Source: Tigriopus japonicus (Eukaryota > Arthropoda > Copepoda > Harpacticoida > Harpacticidae). Taken from it: a stretch of DNA of 64,000 bases. Location of the stretch: positions 741,158 to 805,157 of the forward strand of contig JAAGOF010000109.1 in assembly GCA_010645155.1 (NCBI GenBank). The letters run 5' to 3'. A program made the position numbers and the translations under genes. The notes beneath the pieces were generated by a model. The model had not been told where the DNA came from and did not search any database. It saw only the letters and a list, made by a program, of their open reading frames with translations. Below, piece after piece: positions 10,601 through 23,472 of the stretch (position 1 is the stretch's first letter; every line of letters starts with the position of its first letter).

Positions 10601-13600
10601 ATGGTGCATTGAGGAGCAAGGGAGAATTGGAAATGCACCATTTGGGACAGAAATTAGGCTCCAAAAAGAAGTTTAGATTGCTCATTTGCAGTCTTGACTT
10701 TGAATTGGAGTGCACCAAGAAAACTTGGAATCCCCTCAATCTGGCCACTTCAACCATTTGGTCTCCAACATTTCAAGATTGAGACCAACCCAAGGTCAAA
10801 CACACAATCCCTAACCACTAAGCTTCCCTGTATGAACGAAGTGCGTGAATCAGATAGAGAACAAAAAAATAGAGGTAGCCAAGTCCGAGCAAATCCAACC
10901 CGAGATTTGTGTCAAGGTCGTGAGAGAAACTAGAAATTACAAACCTTGGAGACAAAGAAAAGAGACACACTTTGAACAGATTTGCATGTGAATGGACTGA
11001 TCTCTACATACCCGTCAGTCAAGGTAAACGGTCTCTCCAAGATAGAATATATTCTAAATAGAACTCCGTCTCCGAAAAAGAACGATTCCTTTGACCGTTC
11101 TTTAGTCGCAATAGAAGACTGTTTTGAAAGTGGTTTTTGCTTCCAATGATGGAAAGGCCCAAAAAGTCATGTTAAGAAACTTGGAAAAATTGCTGAATAA
11201 CGTTGTTCGAAGGAAATCCAGAGCTCTTCAAGATAGAGAGAAAGAGACGAAAAACCTCTTTCAGCCTTTGTTTGTATCAATTTGTCTGTGGAAAAACCTT
11301 AGTGGATTAACGATGGAATGAGCTTTTCCGACGAAAAGGAATAGAACAATAACAATCAGACTAGGGTTTACTTTGAGCGTCCTTATCCTACGCACCAATT
11401 CTATCCAACAATCTGCAATTAACGTAGTCTTATCCTACAATTTTCTGAAGGCTTCTGGTCAAAACGTGGCCTTTGTTTTGTTCGAGTCTTGACATGGACG
11501 AACGGAACGCAACTCACGGTGAATTTCGCAGAGTCGAGAGAAGAATTTTGAGAGGTCAGAAGCAATAAAGATAACCTTGTTGCCAGCTTTGTGCGAAGAC
11601 CTCACTTTCTTGGTCTTTTTTTGTTCTTGGCTACAACAGTGAGGCTCTATCTTTGGCGCCAGAGTGCGGATGTTCCACCGGTTTCACCGCAATCCAAGAA
11701 GCACGTGCGAAAACGAGAGCCCACCGGACATGGTGGAAATATCTCCAGGGGATTTTCAAGAAGTCCACTCAATGAAATTGCCAAGAAAGGAGGATAAAAA
11801 AGCCAGGGAAAAGGGCCTCTAGAATGGACATGGAAAACGAGAGGAAGAGAAAGGAATGTGTCTCCTCTCTATGGAGTTTATGTGCAAAACAGGATTTTAC
11901 ACGAATGGTTTATGAGCTCTGAAAGGACCACTTCATCACGCTAGAGCTTGGATTTGGATCAACGTCGACGTCGTGTTTGGCCATTTCACTCAACTACGAA
12001 ACTGCTATTTATAACCTCTCATCTCACTGTCCTTCTACCTCTCTGTTAGGCTCTGTCATTGGTTCCATTGTGTTCCTTCCTCCGATCCTCTATTCGCCTT
12101 TTTCATGTAAACACACACACACAGACCTACTATTCTTGTCGTCTCCTGTTCGCTCTCGTGAAGTGAAGTTTTTTCGTCTTTCCCTTTCAATGCCAAGAAA
12201 GTTGGGCCATCTTGGTCACACAGACTCGCTTTCAATTTGAGGTTGCCAGGGATTCCAAAGAGGATAGCGGCCTTTGTTCCACCCGAGAACAGAACAAACC
12301 GAATGAACAAGGGTCGGATTTTTTCGGCTCAGATCTGTCCAAAAGGATGTGTGACATTTTTTTTCTCCTCGGCGAAACTAATTCCAAAGTCCTTTGAGGT
12401 CTACCAAGAGTCAGAGGTCCATGAAGGAAGGACAAACGAGCCAAGGCAAAGAGTGAAGAAGGCCAAGCAAAAGGCGAAGAAAGGCCAAACACAACCAAGA
12501 CTATGAACAAGTCATGGCAGACTTAACGAGATGTGATTGTCCATCAAGTTAGGAGAAAGAATGGGAAAACGAATAAGAACGTCGGAGAACAAGAACAAGA
12601 GGAAGAAGACGTCGACAAGGACAAAGAGGCAGTTTTATCATTATGACAAATAGAAAGAGCGAGAGAAAGATGGAACGAAATTGGCGCCGCACTGGTTTCC
12701 CCCTTTTTCCCTATTCCCTATAACGTGTATGTATATACATAGCCATGCTATGATTGAAGCACGAAATGCAAAGAGAGCTCCTTCACCACCCTTGGATGCA
12801 AAATGCATTATCACTTTACAACGTGCCTGAAAAAAATGGTAGTGGTTCGAAAATGCATTGAAACGAAGGCTGTGCCCCAACACCGCAGAAATACAAAGTA
12901 CTTCCTACTAACCCAATAGACAGATTATACAGACAAGAGAAGGGGTGAAGCAAAATTAAGTGCAAACTACCTTGTCAGCTACACTGGCAGTGCTAGTTGA
13001 GGGCGTGCTAGGTGGGGGCGTGGGACCCTCGGTCGTAGTCGATGGGGACTCCTCCCGAAGGTCAGAAGCGGCCGTTTTGGGTCGGAAAGGTCGCTTGGAG
13101 GGAACAAAGTCTTTGGGCAAAAGCGAAGGATCAATCGAAACACTGGACAAGATTTCAGCCAACAAGCGAGAGTCCGTAGATGTCGAAGAGATCGTGGTGG
13201 AGGACAACTTGTAACCAGGGGGCAGGAAAGCGGACACGTCATCCTGCTTCAGGTTCCCAAAGAGTTGCTTTACCGGTCTCTTTGACGTGGAAGTGATGGA
13301 CTCAGTGCTCGTGGTGGAGGGCGTGGGCGCGGTGCTTTCAGTTTGGGGAGGTGCAGTGGTGGGGGGACGGACTTCAAAGCCAGGTGGTAGGAATGCAGCC
13401 ACATTATCCACCGGGATATCTGCTAATAGATCCTTTACCGATTTGGGGCTATTCCGGGTCTCTTCTTCTTCTTCCTTGGGTTCCTCGGATTCAGTTTCGG
13501 CGGACGTGGTGGTGGTTGTCGTAGTTGTGGTAGTTGTGGGGGCATCAGGGGTAGTCGTCGGGTCATCATTGTCCTCAATTTCGTCGTCATTGTCTTCATC

Positions 13601-16545
13601 CTCGTCTTCTTGATAGTCCTCTTCTTCATCTTCATCTTCGTCATTATGGCGATCTCTGGAGCCACTGGGAATGAAACGATTGTTCCGATCTGGGGACGAA
13701 AACAACTTGGTCAAATCCGCTTTGTGTGGGAGCTTCTCTGGAACGGTCGTTGTGGATTCTGTGGGCGATTCTGTGGCACTTTGAAATTTGGAAAGTCGCT
13801 GCTTTAAACGTTCAACGACGTCCACCCGATCAGTGGAGCTGATAAAAAGCGAAGACCGTTGGGTGGTGGTGGTGGTTCCCGGTTCCACTTCGGTGGAACC
13901 CTCTTCATCTTCATTTTGGGAGCGAGGCTTCTCTTTGTAAACGATCTTTTCTCCAGCGCGATGCTTAAAGAGATCGGCCAAAGATCTGGGTCGGAAAGTA
14001 GTAGTTGTGGTGGTGGTGGTAGTTGGTAGCGTGCGAATGTTGAACAAACTCAAACGCTCAGTGGTGGCCTCTGTGGTGGAACTCGTTGGAACATCCAAGT
14101 TCGATTTGGAGTCAGCATGATCGCCTTCGTGCTTTTGATTTTGGATGTGAGCCCAGGGATCCAAACTCGATTGCAATCGGTCCAATTTGTCATTGATGTT
14201 GGCCAGGGAATTGAGGCTGGGCTCAGATTCCGTCTCAGTTGAGCTTAAGGAGTCCAAAGTCGACGAAGACGATGGCGACAGAGACGATGAGGGCTCATCT
14301 TCAGAGGCCGTTGATTCGGAGGACGACGAAGGAGATGAAGAAGAAGACGACGACGACGTGCCATCTGTTGTCACATCTGGTAAGGAGGTGGGACGGAATT
14401 GGGAGGTGGAAGTGGGACCCTCCGAAGGGGAAGCTAATGTTGCCTCCGTTGTCGGGAGCAATGCTTCGGAGGTAACCTCTGGCCTCACGGTCGGAAAAAA
14501 GGCTGGCGGAGACTGAGACGAAGGGATTACGTCTGACTCGGTGGTTTCCTTGTTTCGAAGACTGTCATCAATCAGGTCGGTGTCAACAAAGTCCTTGAAG
14601 TTCTGCTTGCTCTTGTCTTTCTGGAGATTGATTACCGTGATGGCCTCATCATCGAAATTGGTCACAGGTTCCACATTCTCGTCCGATGGAATGTCCGAGA
14701 ATGGAATGATGTTGCTCTCTTCTGAATTGTCAATCACGTCATTCTCCTTTTGCTGTTGCTTTTGTTGTTTCTGGATTTTGGAAATCAGGAGCGAGCCATC
14801 GTCAAAGTCCAAGTCGTCAGCTTTGGCAGCCTGAACTTGAGCAATCAAAATGTTGGGATCAAAGTATTCATCCGCTTTGGTCGAACTGGTAGTGGTGCTT
14901 TCAAATTCTAAAGGAACTCTCTCCGTGAGTTGGTCACTGATTTCTTGAGGCTGACCAGGGTTCAACCTATCCAGTCTAGATGGAACGGTGGGTGTTGGAA
15001 TTGGGTTGTCTCGTGAATCGCTCTCTGATTGGATTACACCTCTTTGATCTGATTCTTCAGAGGCCGTTTGCAAAAACTGCGATTTCTCTGGCTCCTCTGC
15101 AATGGGTACCAAAGGTCGTTGCCTACGTCGAGGGGTGAGCGCATTTCGAGATCCACTACCTTCAATTCCTGCTGGACGCAGACGCCGTCGAGGGAACTCG
15201 TTTGGATCACGATCGTCCTCATCTAATGGGATACGGTTGATTGGCCGACCTGAACTGGTGGATGCTCGAGGTTCCTCGGGAATAGGACTATCTTCGAGGT
15301 TATCGTAGGAATTGTTCTCGTCATCATTGTCCTCATTTATCTCATTAAGCGGTCTTCGAGCTCGTTTCCCGGTGGGAATCACACGTACACCAGCTCGAAC
15401 CCGAGACCTTGGTGGCGTGGGATTGCGACTTCCACCTCTTGAACCACTGACGGGAACTCGAGATCTGCTCAGGGAGCCATCGTCATCTTCAAAATCATCG
15501 GCCTCGGCCTCGTCATTGTCCTCCTCTCGATCTCTAATCGGTCCTCTTATGGCCGCAGTGGGCCCAGGAAAGTCGTCTGGAACAATAGGACGACCTCGGA
15601 CTCGAGAAAGACGAGATGGGGGCGTGCTGGCAACGGGTGAAGGGGTACTTGGCTCGGGGTCTCTAGCAAATGCACCCCCTCGTGTGGATGTGAGCTCAAA
15701 GTCAGTTTGATAGGGATCAGAGTGTTCTGATCGAATGTTGTCCCGCGGGAGGGAGGCCGGTCTCACACGCACTCTTGGCACACTTGGATTATTATCGTTA
15801 TCATCTAATGACGGCTGTCTACTTCGGAACCTGCTCACACTTCCAGACCCAGCTTCAAGGTTATCTTCAGGCGAGAATCGACCTCGACTTCGAGTGGATT
15901 CACTTTCTCGAGGAGGAAGGCTGGACACAAAAGTCTCCTCAACTTGATCAACCGGAATAGTTGGTTGAGGAACCCGTTGCCTTTGTCGATCAGTCCCGCC
16001 CACCGAGCCTTGGAATGAAACTTGCTGCCCATCAGCCAAAGAGGCTCGGAAGCGATCACTGTCAACTTGGCCAAATGATTGGCTAAAAGCACTTGAGGAC
16101 TGGGCACCCTCGGGTGAAGAAATAGCAAAACCCGTCAGAACCGGGTTCGAATCCTGACCTGGAGGAAATCGCTGGGGAGTCTGACGAAAGACAGTCGCTC
16201 CATCCGGCGATTGAGTAGGAGCAAACACGAAATTCTGACTAGATGGAGAAGGTGGAGGCGGTTGTCGAGGCACGGCTGGAACACCGCCAAAGGCCTGCGA
16301 GTCGGAAACCACTCCGAATTGCTGGTTTTGAGTCACTATTTGTCCATTGGGAAATCGAACTGTCTGAAAGTTCTGCCTCAGGTCTTGCGTGGCGGGAAAC
16401 CCTTGAAATTGTTGCTGTTGTTGTTGCTGCTGTAGTAGTTGTTGTTGTTGGGGGTTCTGTCGGTTGGACGGAGGTGGTCCTCCAAATGGATTGAAGCGTG
16501 TCGTGAATTGGTTGAATCCGCTGACGAAGGGTTGAAAGAAGGTAT
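6909..16545 (-). CDS. Large mucin-like SEA-domain single-pass membrane protein: exons 2-8
   Basis: Exons, in transcript order, are 16545-12971, 10200-9740, 8964-8652, 8473-8242, 8173-8043, 7606-7373 and 7142-6909, with stop TAG at 6909-6911. Every junction is GT-AG and the phases agree (1 in, then 0, 2, 0, 1, 0, 0), so the reading frame is continuous for about 1725 codons. Order of regions: Q-rich N-terminal stretch, long Arg/Ser/Pro/Asp disordered region, Thr/Ser mucin-like tracts, acidic block, FLPPG-motif repeats, poly-Thr, SEA module, transmembrane helix, cytoplasmic tail. The first ATG inside the large exon frame (16624) lies in the intron: TTCCATTGCAG directly precedes 16545, so the true N-terminus is in an upstream exon. 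Numbering assumes the exon at 39244-39607. SEA mucin-like proteins are membrane-tethered glycoproteins of epithelial surfaces; the exact family was not recognised, so no symbol is given. Confidence 0.85.
8043..8173 (-). CDS. Exon 6: transmembrane helix
   Basis: After a short acidic juxtamembrane part, the residues from DWAIAVIV to FGVTV form one hydrophobic helix of about 23 residues (about 1670-1692). The next exon starts with LTNRRRR, a stop-transfer signal, so the N-terminal side is outside the cell and the tail inside. The acceptor TCCTTATAG and the donor GTG/GTAAGT are both good and in phase. Confidence 0.85.
8242..8964 (-). CDS. Exons 4 and 5: poly-Thr stalk and SEA module
   Basis: Exon 4 (8964-8652) has a long Thr run, then a Cys pair (CGVNC) and the first half of the SEA fold (EGVEWSNSFLDPNTFEWQDL...). 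Exon 5 (8473-8242) gives the second half, beginning LSEVYRNSLL and containing FSKGSVLVDYYVYF. The GSVLV sequence matches the SEA autoproteolysis consensus, where the chain is cut between Gly and Ser (about residues 1596/1597) while the halves stay associated; this is established for MUC1-type SEA modules. The introns at 8651-8474 and 8241-8174 (178 and 68 bases) are in phase. A membrane-proximal SEA fits a tethered mucin-like protein. Confidence 0.85.
9740..10200 (-). CDS. Exon 3 with FLPPG-motif repeats 3 and 4
   Basis: Acceptor GCGTTCCAG precedes 10200 and donor GTGAGA follows 9740; phase 0 in, phase 2 out. The exon begins exactly at a repeat (LFADLKVDDITQFLPPGF) and carries a second one (LFDDIKTDEIASFLPPGF) at about 9990-9925. 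A Ser/Thr and acidic linker separates them and a Pro-rich segment follows. Because exon 2 ends in the linker of the previous copy, the exon boundary respects the repeat unit, which suggests growth by unit duplication. Confidence 0.85.
10201..12970 (-). other. Intron 2 of the SEA mucin-like gene
   Basis: About 2.8 kb between the donor at 12970 and the acceptor at 10201. Open frames in it are short and lack matching splice sites. There is purine-rich sequence on the + strand near 12540-12660. No RNA gene or transposon end was recognised. Confidence 0.6.
12971..16545 (-). CDS. Giant 3575-base exon 2: disordered mucin-like ectodomain
   Basis: This exon supplies about residues 122-1313. The N-terminal part is Gln/Asn-rich with a run of eight Q. 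The middle is rich in R-x-R pairs (for example RVRGRP, KRARRP, RRRQRP), which fit proprotein-convertase-like sites (family knowledge, cleavage not shown). Then come Ser/Thr-rich, mucin-like tracts, several (T)n runs, and an acidic D/E block near 13560-13650. Two FLPPG-motif copies and one decayed copy end the exon. The donor GACAAG/GTAGTT at 12971/12970 closes it in phase 0. No folded domain or cysteine framework is visible. Confidence 0.85.
13203..13445 (-). repeat. FLPPG-motif repeats 1 and 2
   Basis: Two copies of a unit of about 24 residues are visible: one around 13370-13441 (DLLADIPVDNVAAFLPPGF) and one around 13209-13277 (LFGNLKQDDVSAFLPPGY). The consensus is (L)-(L/F)-x-x-(I/L)-x-x-(D)-(D/E/N)-(I/V)-x-x-F-L-P-P-G-(F/Y). 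A decayed copy, with LLPKDF in place of FLPPGF, lies just downstream near 13095-13165. The copies are joined by Thr/Ser/Pro-rich linkers. Confidence 0.75.
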
Positions 16546-19500
16546 CTGCAATGGAATCAAGAGAGAAAACAGACGTTACAATCATCATGCTGAAGCTTTG
16601 CCCTGCATCTGGTTCGTCACACAAACTGACATTGAGGAGGCGGTAATTGGTTCGCCTCTTCTATTTCTCTCCAATCAATTCCCAAGGTCGTCATTTTTCT
16701 CCAAAATTGATGGAAAATGTCAATGACAACCAATTCGACTTGGAGGGGCTGAAAACTCAAGAGACCGACAAGAAATCTAGCTCAAGATCAGATCTAAGGA
16801 TCACTCAAAAAGTCGTTGAGAGACGCACATTTATGCAAGATAAATATCAATCAGGTTCTTTTTGTACTTCTTTCAATGCCAATGACCGCCAAGGCAGTTT
16901 CCACCAAGTGCTCAAGCAAAGCTCCTCTCAAACTCTTTGAGAAGGCTGCAATTATCTATAGATATTCTTCAAACTCACACACAAATCGCCTGCTCTTTAA
17001 AAGGTCGTGTGAATACTCGGCCAATCCTAATCGTTTTTTTGCCTCAAGACAATTTACCCACTGGATTCCAACACCAAAATGCCTTCCGTACTTCGTTATG
17101 TTGGTTCCCTTTGTGTAAGCAGCCCAAAGTAGCATAATCACGTAGCAGAGCGAAGAAATGACTTCAGTCATTAAATCAAAAATTAATTTCGAAACACATT
17201 CATATCCCCATCTGAAGGCGCCAACCACCCCATCATCAGTCCTGAAGGTCAATTGAATGGATGCTGAGCCATCCCACCCAGATGGGTTTCGCGTTACAAG
17301 AGTCATCAAATCAATCTTATTTGGGGCCATGAAATCCATTTTCTCTCTGAAGCATTTCCAATCGAGAATCCGGAAGGTGGGGTGGCGAAGATTCTGGCGA
17401 GGAAAAGAATACCAATCAGACCAACGAGCATTTAGAAATACTTGGCTATTACCGTTTTGATTGCTAGAAATGTCCCCATAATCATCAACATCAAAGATCT
17501 CGCAAAGATCAAACATCTACGGTTCTTGACCATTTCTGATGCATCACGTTCGAATCTCGTTTTGTGTAGCAACATTTACTCAAATGTACGTGTAATTATC
17601 ATCACCTCTCCTTCCTTGGCCCCTCAAAAAACAGGTTGAGAGGCCCAAAGTCCAAGGAGATGAAATAAGTCGATGGGAGTTTCCATTCGTTACAACTCTC
17701 AGTGGACAACAACCCTGAGCCGTGCTCAATAATATCCCACAAGATGACTTGATAATAGACATTCCAAGGCGCTGCTGCTTTTGTTGTCGTTGCTGCTGAT
17801 GTCGCCGTGGACTTGCCTATTTTTATCCAGATATCGTCGCTCGTTGCGATTGGCTGACTTGTATCGGTAACAATCTCGTCTCATACACGTTGAGCGATCT
17901 CGCTTGGTTCTTCACAGAAATCAAAGACATCCATCCACCAGTACCAAAGCACCAGGCGAGCAGCCCATGAAGCTGTTCGCTCCCCTAGAGGAGGCAATTA
18001 AAGTGGTTGGGATCTTTTTAGGCTGAGCGAAGGGCGCGGTCGGTGCCCAAGGACGCTCCCAATAATACGCAAGGACGTCTCCAACGAAGGAGTAGACACT
18101 CGTTGGGATTCCTCTCACGAGTTTCAAGCTTAATTAAGCGACGGAAGTTTCGACAAAAACATCAACAATCCAATCCAGGAGTACAGATGAAACAATTTTT
18201 TCAATACATTAATATCAATGATGATGACAACAAAACCTTATAAAAAACTTATGATGTCCATGGTTGGAGCATATAAGCAGGTTGCGTACTAACAATCGTG
18301 AGATGCCGTTCATGTGATGCCCAAAGGATGCAAGGTAGGTAGTACTCATGCTATCGTTGTAGGACGACCGGAGCAGTGCACAAGGTACAGTAATGCTCAC
18401 TGGGGGAAAAATAGGGCCCCTTCCTTCAACCAGAACACCCCAGCCATCTCATGGTATGGCCAAGGACATCGAATTCTGTTGTGGGTTTGGAGTTCAATGC
18501 TTTTGAACGTCTTTGAGATCACAGCCATCAAGATCTTAATGAGGGTGATTATTCTTTTAGAGCCTTGGCTTCCTGGAGAGTGTGATATCAGATATAAAAA
18601 TGAACCGCTTTGATTTACGGTAAAAGCAATCCGTGCCACCCTGACATTAATATGTTCCCTAGTAAGTTTCATTGGTACAGGCAATATGGGGTGGGGTTAT
18701 ATAATGAACACAAAGACTTTGGTATTAGAACTTGAAACTAGTCAAACTGGATTCGAAGCCTTTTTGGAGGCACTTTCTCGTTTTCAAGTTGAGGCAACAA
18801 TAAGCCGGGTAGCCGGGCCTTAGTTCAACAACGACCAACGGTTGTCAGTCTCATCTTGGGTGTGGATTTCAATCTCCATTCACAACCACCTCACGTCTGG
18901 GTAACCAAACTCCGCAGACACTAAAGCTACTGTACCCATGCACTTCTTAGTACATACAGTACACCAAACGTGCACAAAGTAGCTCTCTTGGCTCATGAAC
19001 TCTTAACGCCAGAATACAATGTGCTCATATGCTTTATGAGGAGGCCCATTCGTCATTCCGGACAACAGTGGTCAATTGAAATAGCTTGAATATGTTCATG
19101 GGTTATGCCAGACCCAAAACTCCATTACCACTCCCCTCAGTCCGAGCAAAGAGCCACGTCGGCATGCTTGACAGGGGCAGGGCACTCGACAACACTGCCC
19201 CACAATCTATTAGTTGGGCTTCAAATCCACGTTGGAATTCCGCTTATCGCTTGAGTGATTGATGGATTCGGAGTTCAAAAGACTCTCAGATCAAGGATTT
19301 GGAATAAGGTGTTTGTCTTGGCATCACACGCATAGTGGCACCGAGCCCTTGGCTGAATAAGGAGTAGGTGTTGTTCGTTTCTTAAGTTTCAAGTACCGGA
19401 CGAACAAGAACATAAAAGGAATTGCGAGCTCTTCTAACTAACAAATAACCAACGTTAACCAATTTGTTGTCAAAGAAAACCAAGGAAACAGGGATGCCAT

Positions 19501-22500
19501 AGGCCGGAGATGAATTTGGACAGAATTCAATCTTGGACACTGTGATGCAATGATGACGGAGCCGAAAGGATTGTTTTTACACCTTTACTTGACGCAAGCC
19601 CATTTCCTAGGCGCCAATCGCACTCCATGGAAATGACGTAATGCTAGTCATGATTTGGACTACGTATCCCCCATGCAGAATGGCATTTCTTGGTAATTAC
19701 ATGGAACATCATCCCGCATCATCTTACCTCTAGGTTAGGGCGCATATGTCTTAGAACAAAGTGAGCACATTTGAGTCGAGTGTGTTGTGGCTGTGAATGC
19801 ATCTTATCTTTAAACTCTCATCAGCATGGGGCCTCTCCTTCGGAACGCGTGTTCGGATATTTTGATATCATATTCCCAAAATGTACACGCCCGCTTTATT
19901 AATGGCTCCTGAGGATGACTAATTCACGTAATTGCTTCAATATATCGGCATATCAGACTGCAATTATCCTCCCAACAAAAGGTGACAAGCCTAATTTTGA
20001 CTGTTTATTGCTAAAGTCACAACAAAGTGATCAATTTAATACTAACAGTCGGGTATACCACCCCTATCTGACCTAATAAGAAACTGTCCTGTCCGAGCAA
20101 CACTAACATGCTGGATCATCCAGAATTTTAAATTTTAACTGGCACTCTGCTGTTTACGATAGGACATCAAATCTCCTCTGTGCGATGAAATAAGGCCATT
20201 GAACGAGACATTACGTTCACAAGGCTTGAGCAAATGTGAATCCAAAGTTCGAAACTAATACGGTTTACAGGCTGCCCCACTAGAACTGGGAATCGAAGTT
20301 CCTCCAAAGTTGACGGCCACTACAAGCTCAAATGGCCTCACATTGGAACACTCGACAAAGGTCCCACAAAATTTAGATAACGGATATTGAATTGTCATAT
20401 CTTAAGCTCTTTAATCTAGTGAATCTGAGTGAAAGAAAAGGGCGCGTTAATCACAACCTTTGCCCAAATAAATGTAAGCAAGTTCTGCCTGTTTATCCTA
20501 AAGACGAGACCCAAGGCCATTGTGAAGACCAAAAGGGCATAGATATCTTGATATGTCATCCAATAGCATTGTGATGTTCATTTTTCAGAGTTTTCATTTT
20601 GTTAGCTTAAAACAATACACCATTTCAGTTATGATGAACCAGGCTGTAGGTATTGGAGTCATCGCCTACTGTGCCACTTCTAGATAGTTTAAAATGTCAC
20701 CATATGTAGGTTGAACGTTCTTCAACGTGGATGTATCTATTCAAGCACACTAAACCAATTTGCATTCGATTTCTCTGAGCCAAAAGGCCGACAAGATTCT
20801 CTTGTGCTCCAGTTTGGCTAAAAGAGGCCTCCTGCTGATGAGTGTACAACACATGCCTCGATACCACGTATATATGTACAGATAGATGGTAACGGGCTTA
20901 GCTTGAAGGGTTCGCATTTAGTTCATTGGCGTGATAGCCAATTGCGGTAACGGCTCTTTGTTCTCACTTCAAATCGTTGCACTCTATGACAAATGTAAAA
21001 TTTCATTACCCAACCACGTGGGAGGGGCATGAACGGAGTGGTTACTTCATGAATATGCCTAGAATTGCCCTGCCCTGTCCTGTCTTGATAGGAGTGGTTG
21101 ACCTTTACGCTTCAAAGGACAAAACTAATTCAAATGCGAAGAACTTGAAAAAAATTGTGTCCATGACACATCGAGAGGATTGGAGCCAAGGCTTTGTAGC
21201 TTGAAATGCACTTCCATCCTTGTTTTGTTCAGATATGGGAATCGCTCTGATCTTTCATCCCATTCATTTCGGACTTTGACAAGGGTACAAGCTGTGAAGA
21301 ACGGTTTAGATTTTCACACTGATGATCAGCTGATCAGACCACAAGCAAGGTATTGTCGAGGTTCTCAGGGGTCCTCATTATGCCTGAGATCCGTAATTCA
21401 CATTTCAATCACCGAAAAACAACCAAATTAGTTGCCGTTGTGCAAGAAGGGGCTATGACGTGGTCTTCACTGAGAAGAACAACTTAATTCCATGTTTTGA
21501 TAAGGAACTCAACGTTGATGCGGAAGATCCCTGCGTCCATAACGGAAACGAGTGTCATTCTGAAAATATCAATGCCACAAAAATCAAATCATGACGAGAT
21601 TGAGTTCATCAGCATGGCATTGTTCGTCAGCTAACAAACTCAAGATGCTTCACTGAACACAGCTCAGGTAGCCAAGTTCCTCAAGCATCCATCTTCTGAG
21701 TCCCTTGATATTTATAAAGAAGCAGCGCCCAATCTTTGGGTGGTTTCTGAGACCAATTTACCAGTGGATGAATAAAAACAAAAAGCCTAGCTTGTTTTGA
21801 GGGTCTTTGATGCGGAAAATGAGAGCATTCAAAAGACAACTTGGACAAACGTTCTGCAATGCGGGCTCCATGGAAAATCAAGATCAAAGAGCACCATTTC
21901 CTCCAAGGCCAAATTCATAGTGGGTTCTAATCCGGGTAACAAATCATCACTCGGATCCATTTTTAATCGGCTTCAGATAAAGATTTGAGCTAGAAACATA
22001 AATCTAAGCATGGTCTAGCTGTAATCTCAAACTGTGGACAATTCATGATTCACGGGGTGTTAGACATCAGGAACCTTTTTCATCCAAGGTAGAAACAGTT
22101 GTCTTTCAAGACCGCTATGGACTGTAGGCTATTTTCTATCAATAGGACTACAAATTCACAATGTAACACCCTGTGCGGAATGACCACGGGATCGATCGCT
22201 TCGGGTCTTAAAACCAAAACCATTCTTGCGATCCTTGTGATAATGGCTTGAAGAGATAGAGGGTTTCGTAACCAAGACAGAGGTGCATAGCAGCTAAATT
22301 GATTTTCACAACTTCATCTCAAGTGATGTCTAATAGCCTAATAGTCAAAGTATTCTGACTGCGAAACACGAGGGTACTAATGACGGCATTGAACTCAAGC
22401 TTGATTTCTACCCGATTTCAAAGGACGATTGTGATCTTGGGACTTGGGTTTGTTAAGAACTTCGTTAACTAGCACTCTTGTTGGTTTATTTCATGTTTTT

Positions 22501-23438
22501 GAAGTCATATTAGTCATCTTGTGTGTTCCTCGAAAATAAAATTCGAGATTAGAAAGAGGAAAAGTTCCACCAAAGACGAATAGGTTGCCTTTAATTGGAC
22601 TTGAGATGCAGTTATTAAAGTTGCTTTCGAAGCTAGCTAGCTGGTCATGTCAGGAATGGGAGTGGTTTCGCAATCGTGGCCATTTTATTTACCATCTTCA
22701 AGCTAATTGAGATGAACAAGGATGAACAGCGAGAAAGTTGTCATTCTGTCTCGCTCGGACCTTTTATCAAGTTTCACTTTCGACTTCTTTTCGGTTGCGA
22801 GACAACCTGACGTTCCAAACTCGTTCGAGCACGCCGCTTCGACTCACTCACTCACTCACTCGCTACGAAAATGTTCGTATCAGCGTGGCATGTAATAATT
22901 CTTTTCTGCTCTGATGAAATACGTATTCACATCACCTTTTTGGAATTGCTCGTGGCGGGTTTGGAAGTTTAGAGGAACTGATACTTGAATTAGCCAAGAC
23001 AATTTCTTGCCGATCGACCAAGACTGTTCCATTGGAATATTCTTTGGACTTGAAGGGAGCCAATTTGAGGCAAAAGTCATTGATGATGGCATAAGGGTTC
23101 TGAAGGACCGAGTTTACCGGAACTAGAACTGGCCATGAGCTGGCAAGCTGTTGGCTGGTTGGTTGTTGTTTGGTTGCCTGAATAAATCAGCTGTCAAATG
23201 GAGGTGGCATTGTTCACATCTCAATGACGAACTCCTTCATCATTATCAGCATCATCGTGGCCAATCCCAGTTCCAAAATGCAGACACATCAGACAACGAC
23301 AACGATGATGATGATGATGGCATTTACTACATTCGCGCAGGCGGTTTCAACTCATTCGGTTGAATTAAATAATCCACCAAAGGCGGAAATGATTGGCAAC
23401 ACCCGAGAAATCGATTCCAAGCCGATGTGCACTTGAAG

Positions 23439-23472
23439 TTTAACATGATCGAGTTTTTCGATCATGTTTAAA
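23439..23472. repeat. Short hairpin around TCGATCATGTT
   Basis: ACATGATCGA (23443-23452) pairs with TCGATCATGT (23458-23467) across a short GTTTT loop, and the pairing extends outwards with one unpaired base. It is too short for a typical microRNA precursor. Its function is unknown. Confidence 0.4.

Noticed and set aside
13287..16494. Several + strand frames of 60-130 codons
   Set aside because: They are antisense to the 3575-base exon, whose low-complexity composition keeps other frames open; no independent signals.
16956..17516. 186-codon minus-strand frame just upstream of the big exon
   Set aside because: It has a hydrophobic patch and is long for chance, but no domain is recognisable, and candidate donors in it are phase 0 and cannot join the phase-1 acceptor at 16545.
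22842..22900. ATG at 22871 after a pyrimidine-rich, ACTC-repeat region, resembling a first exon
   Set aside because: Only seven codons precede a possible donor, and no following exon was found.
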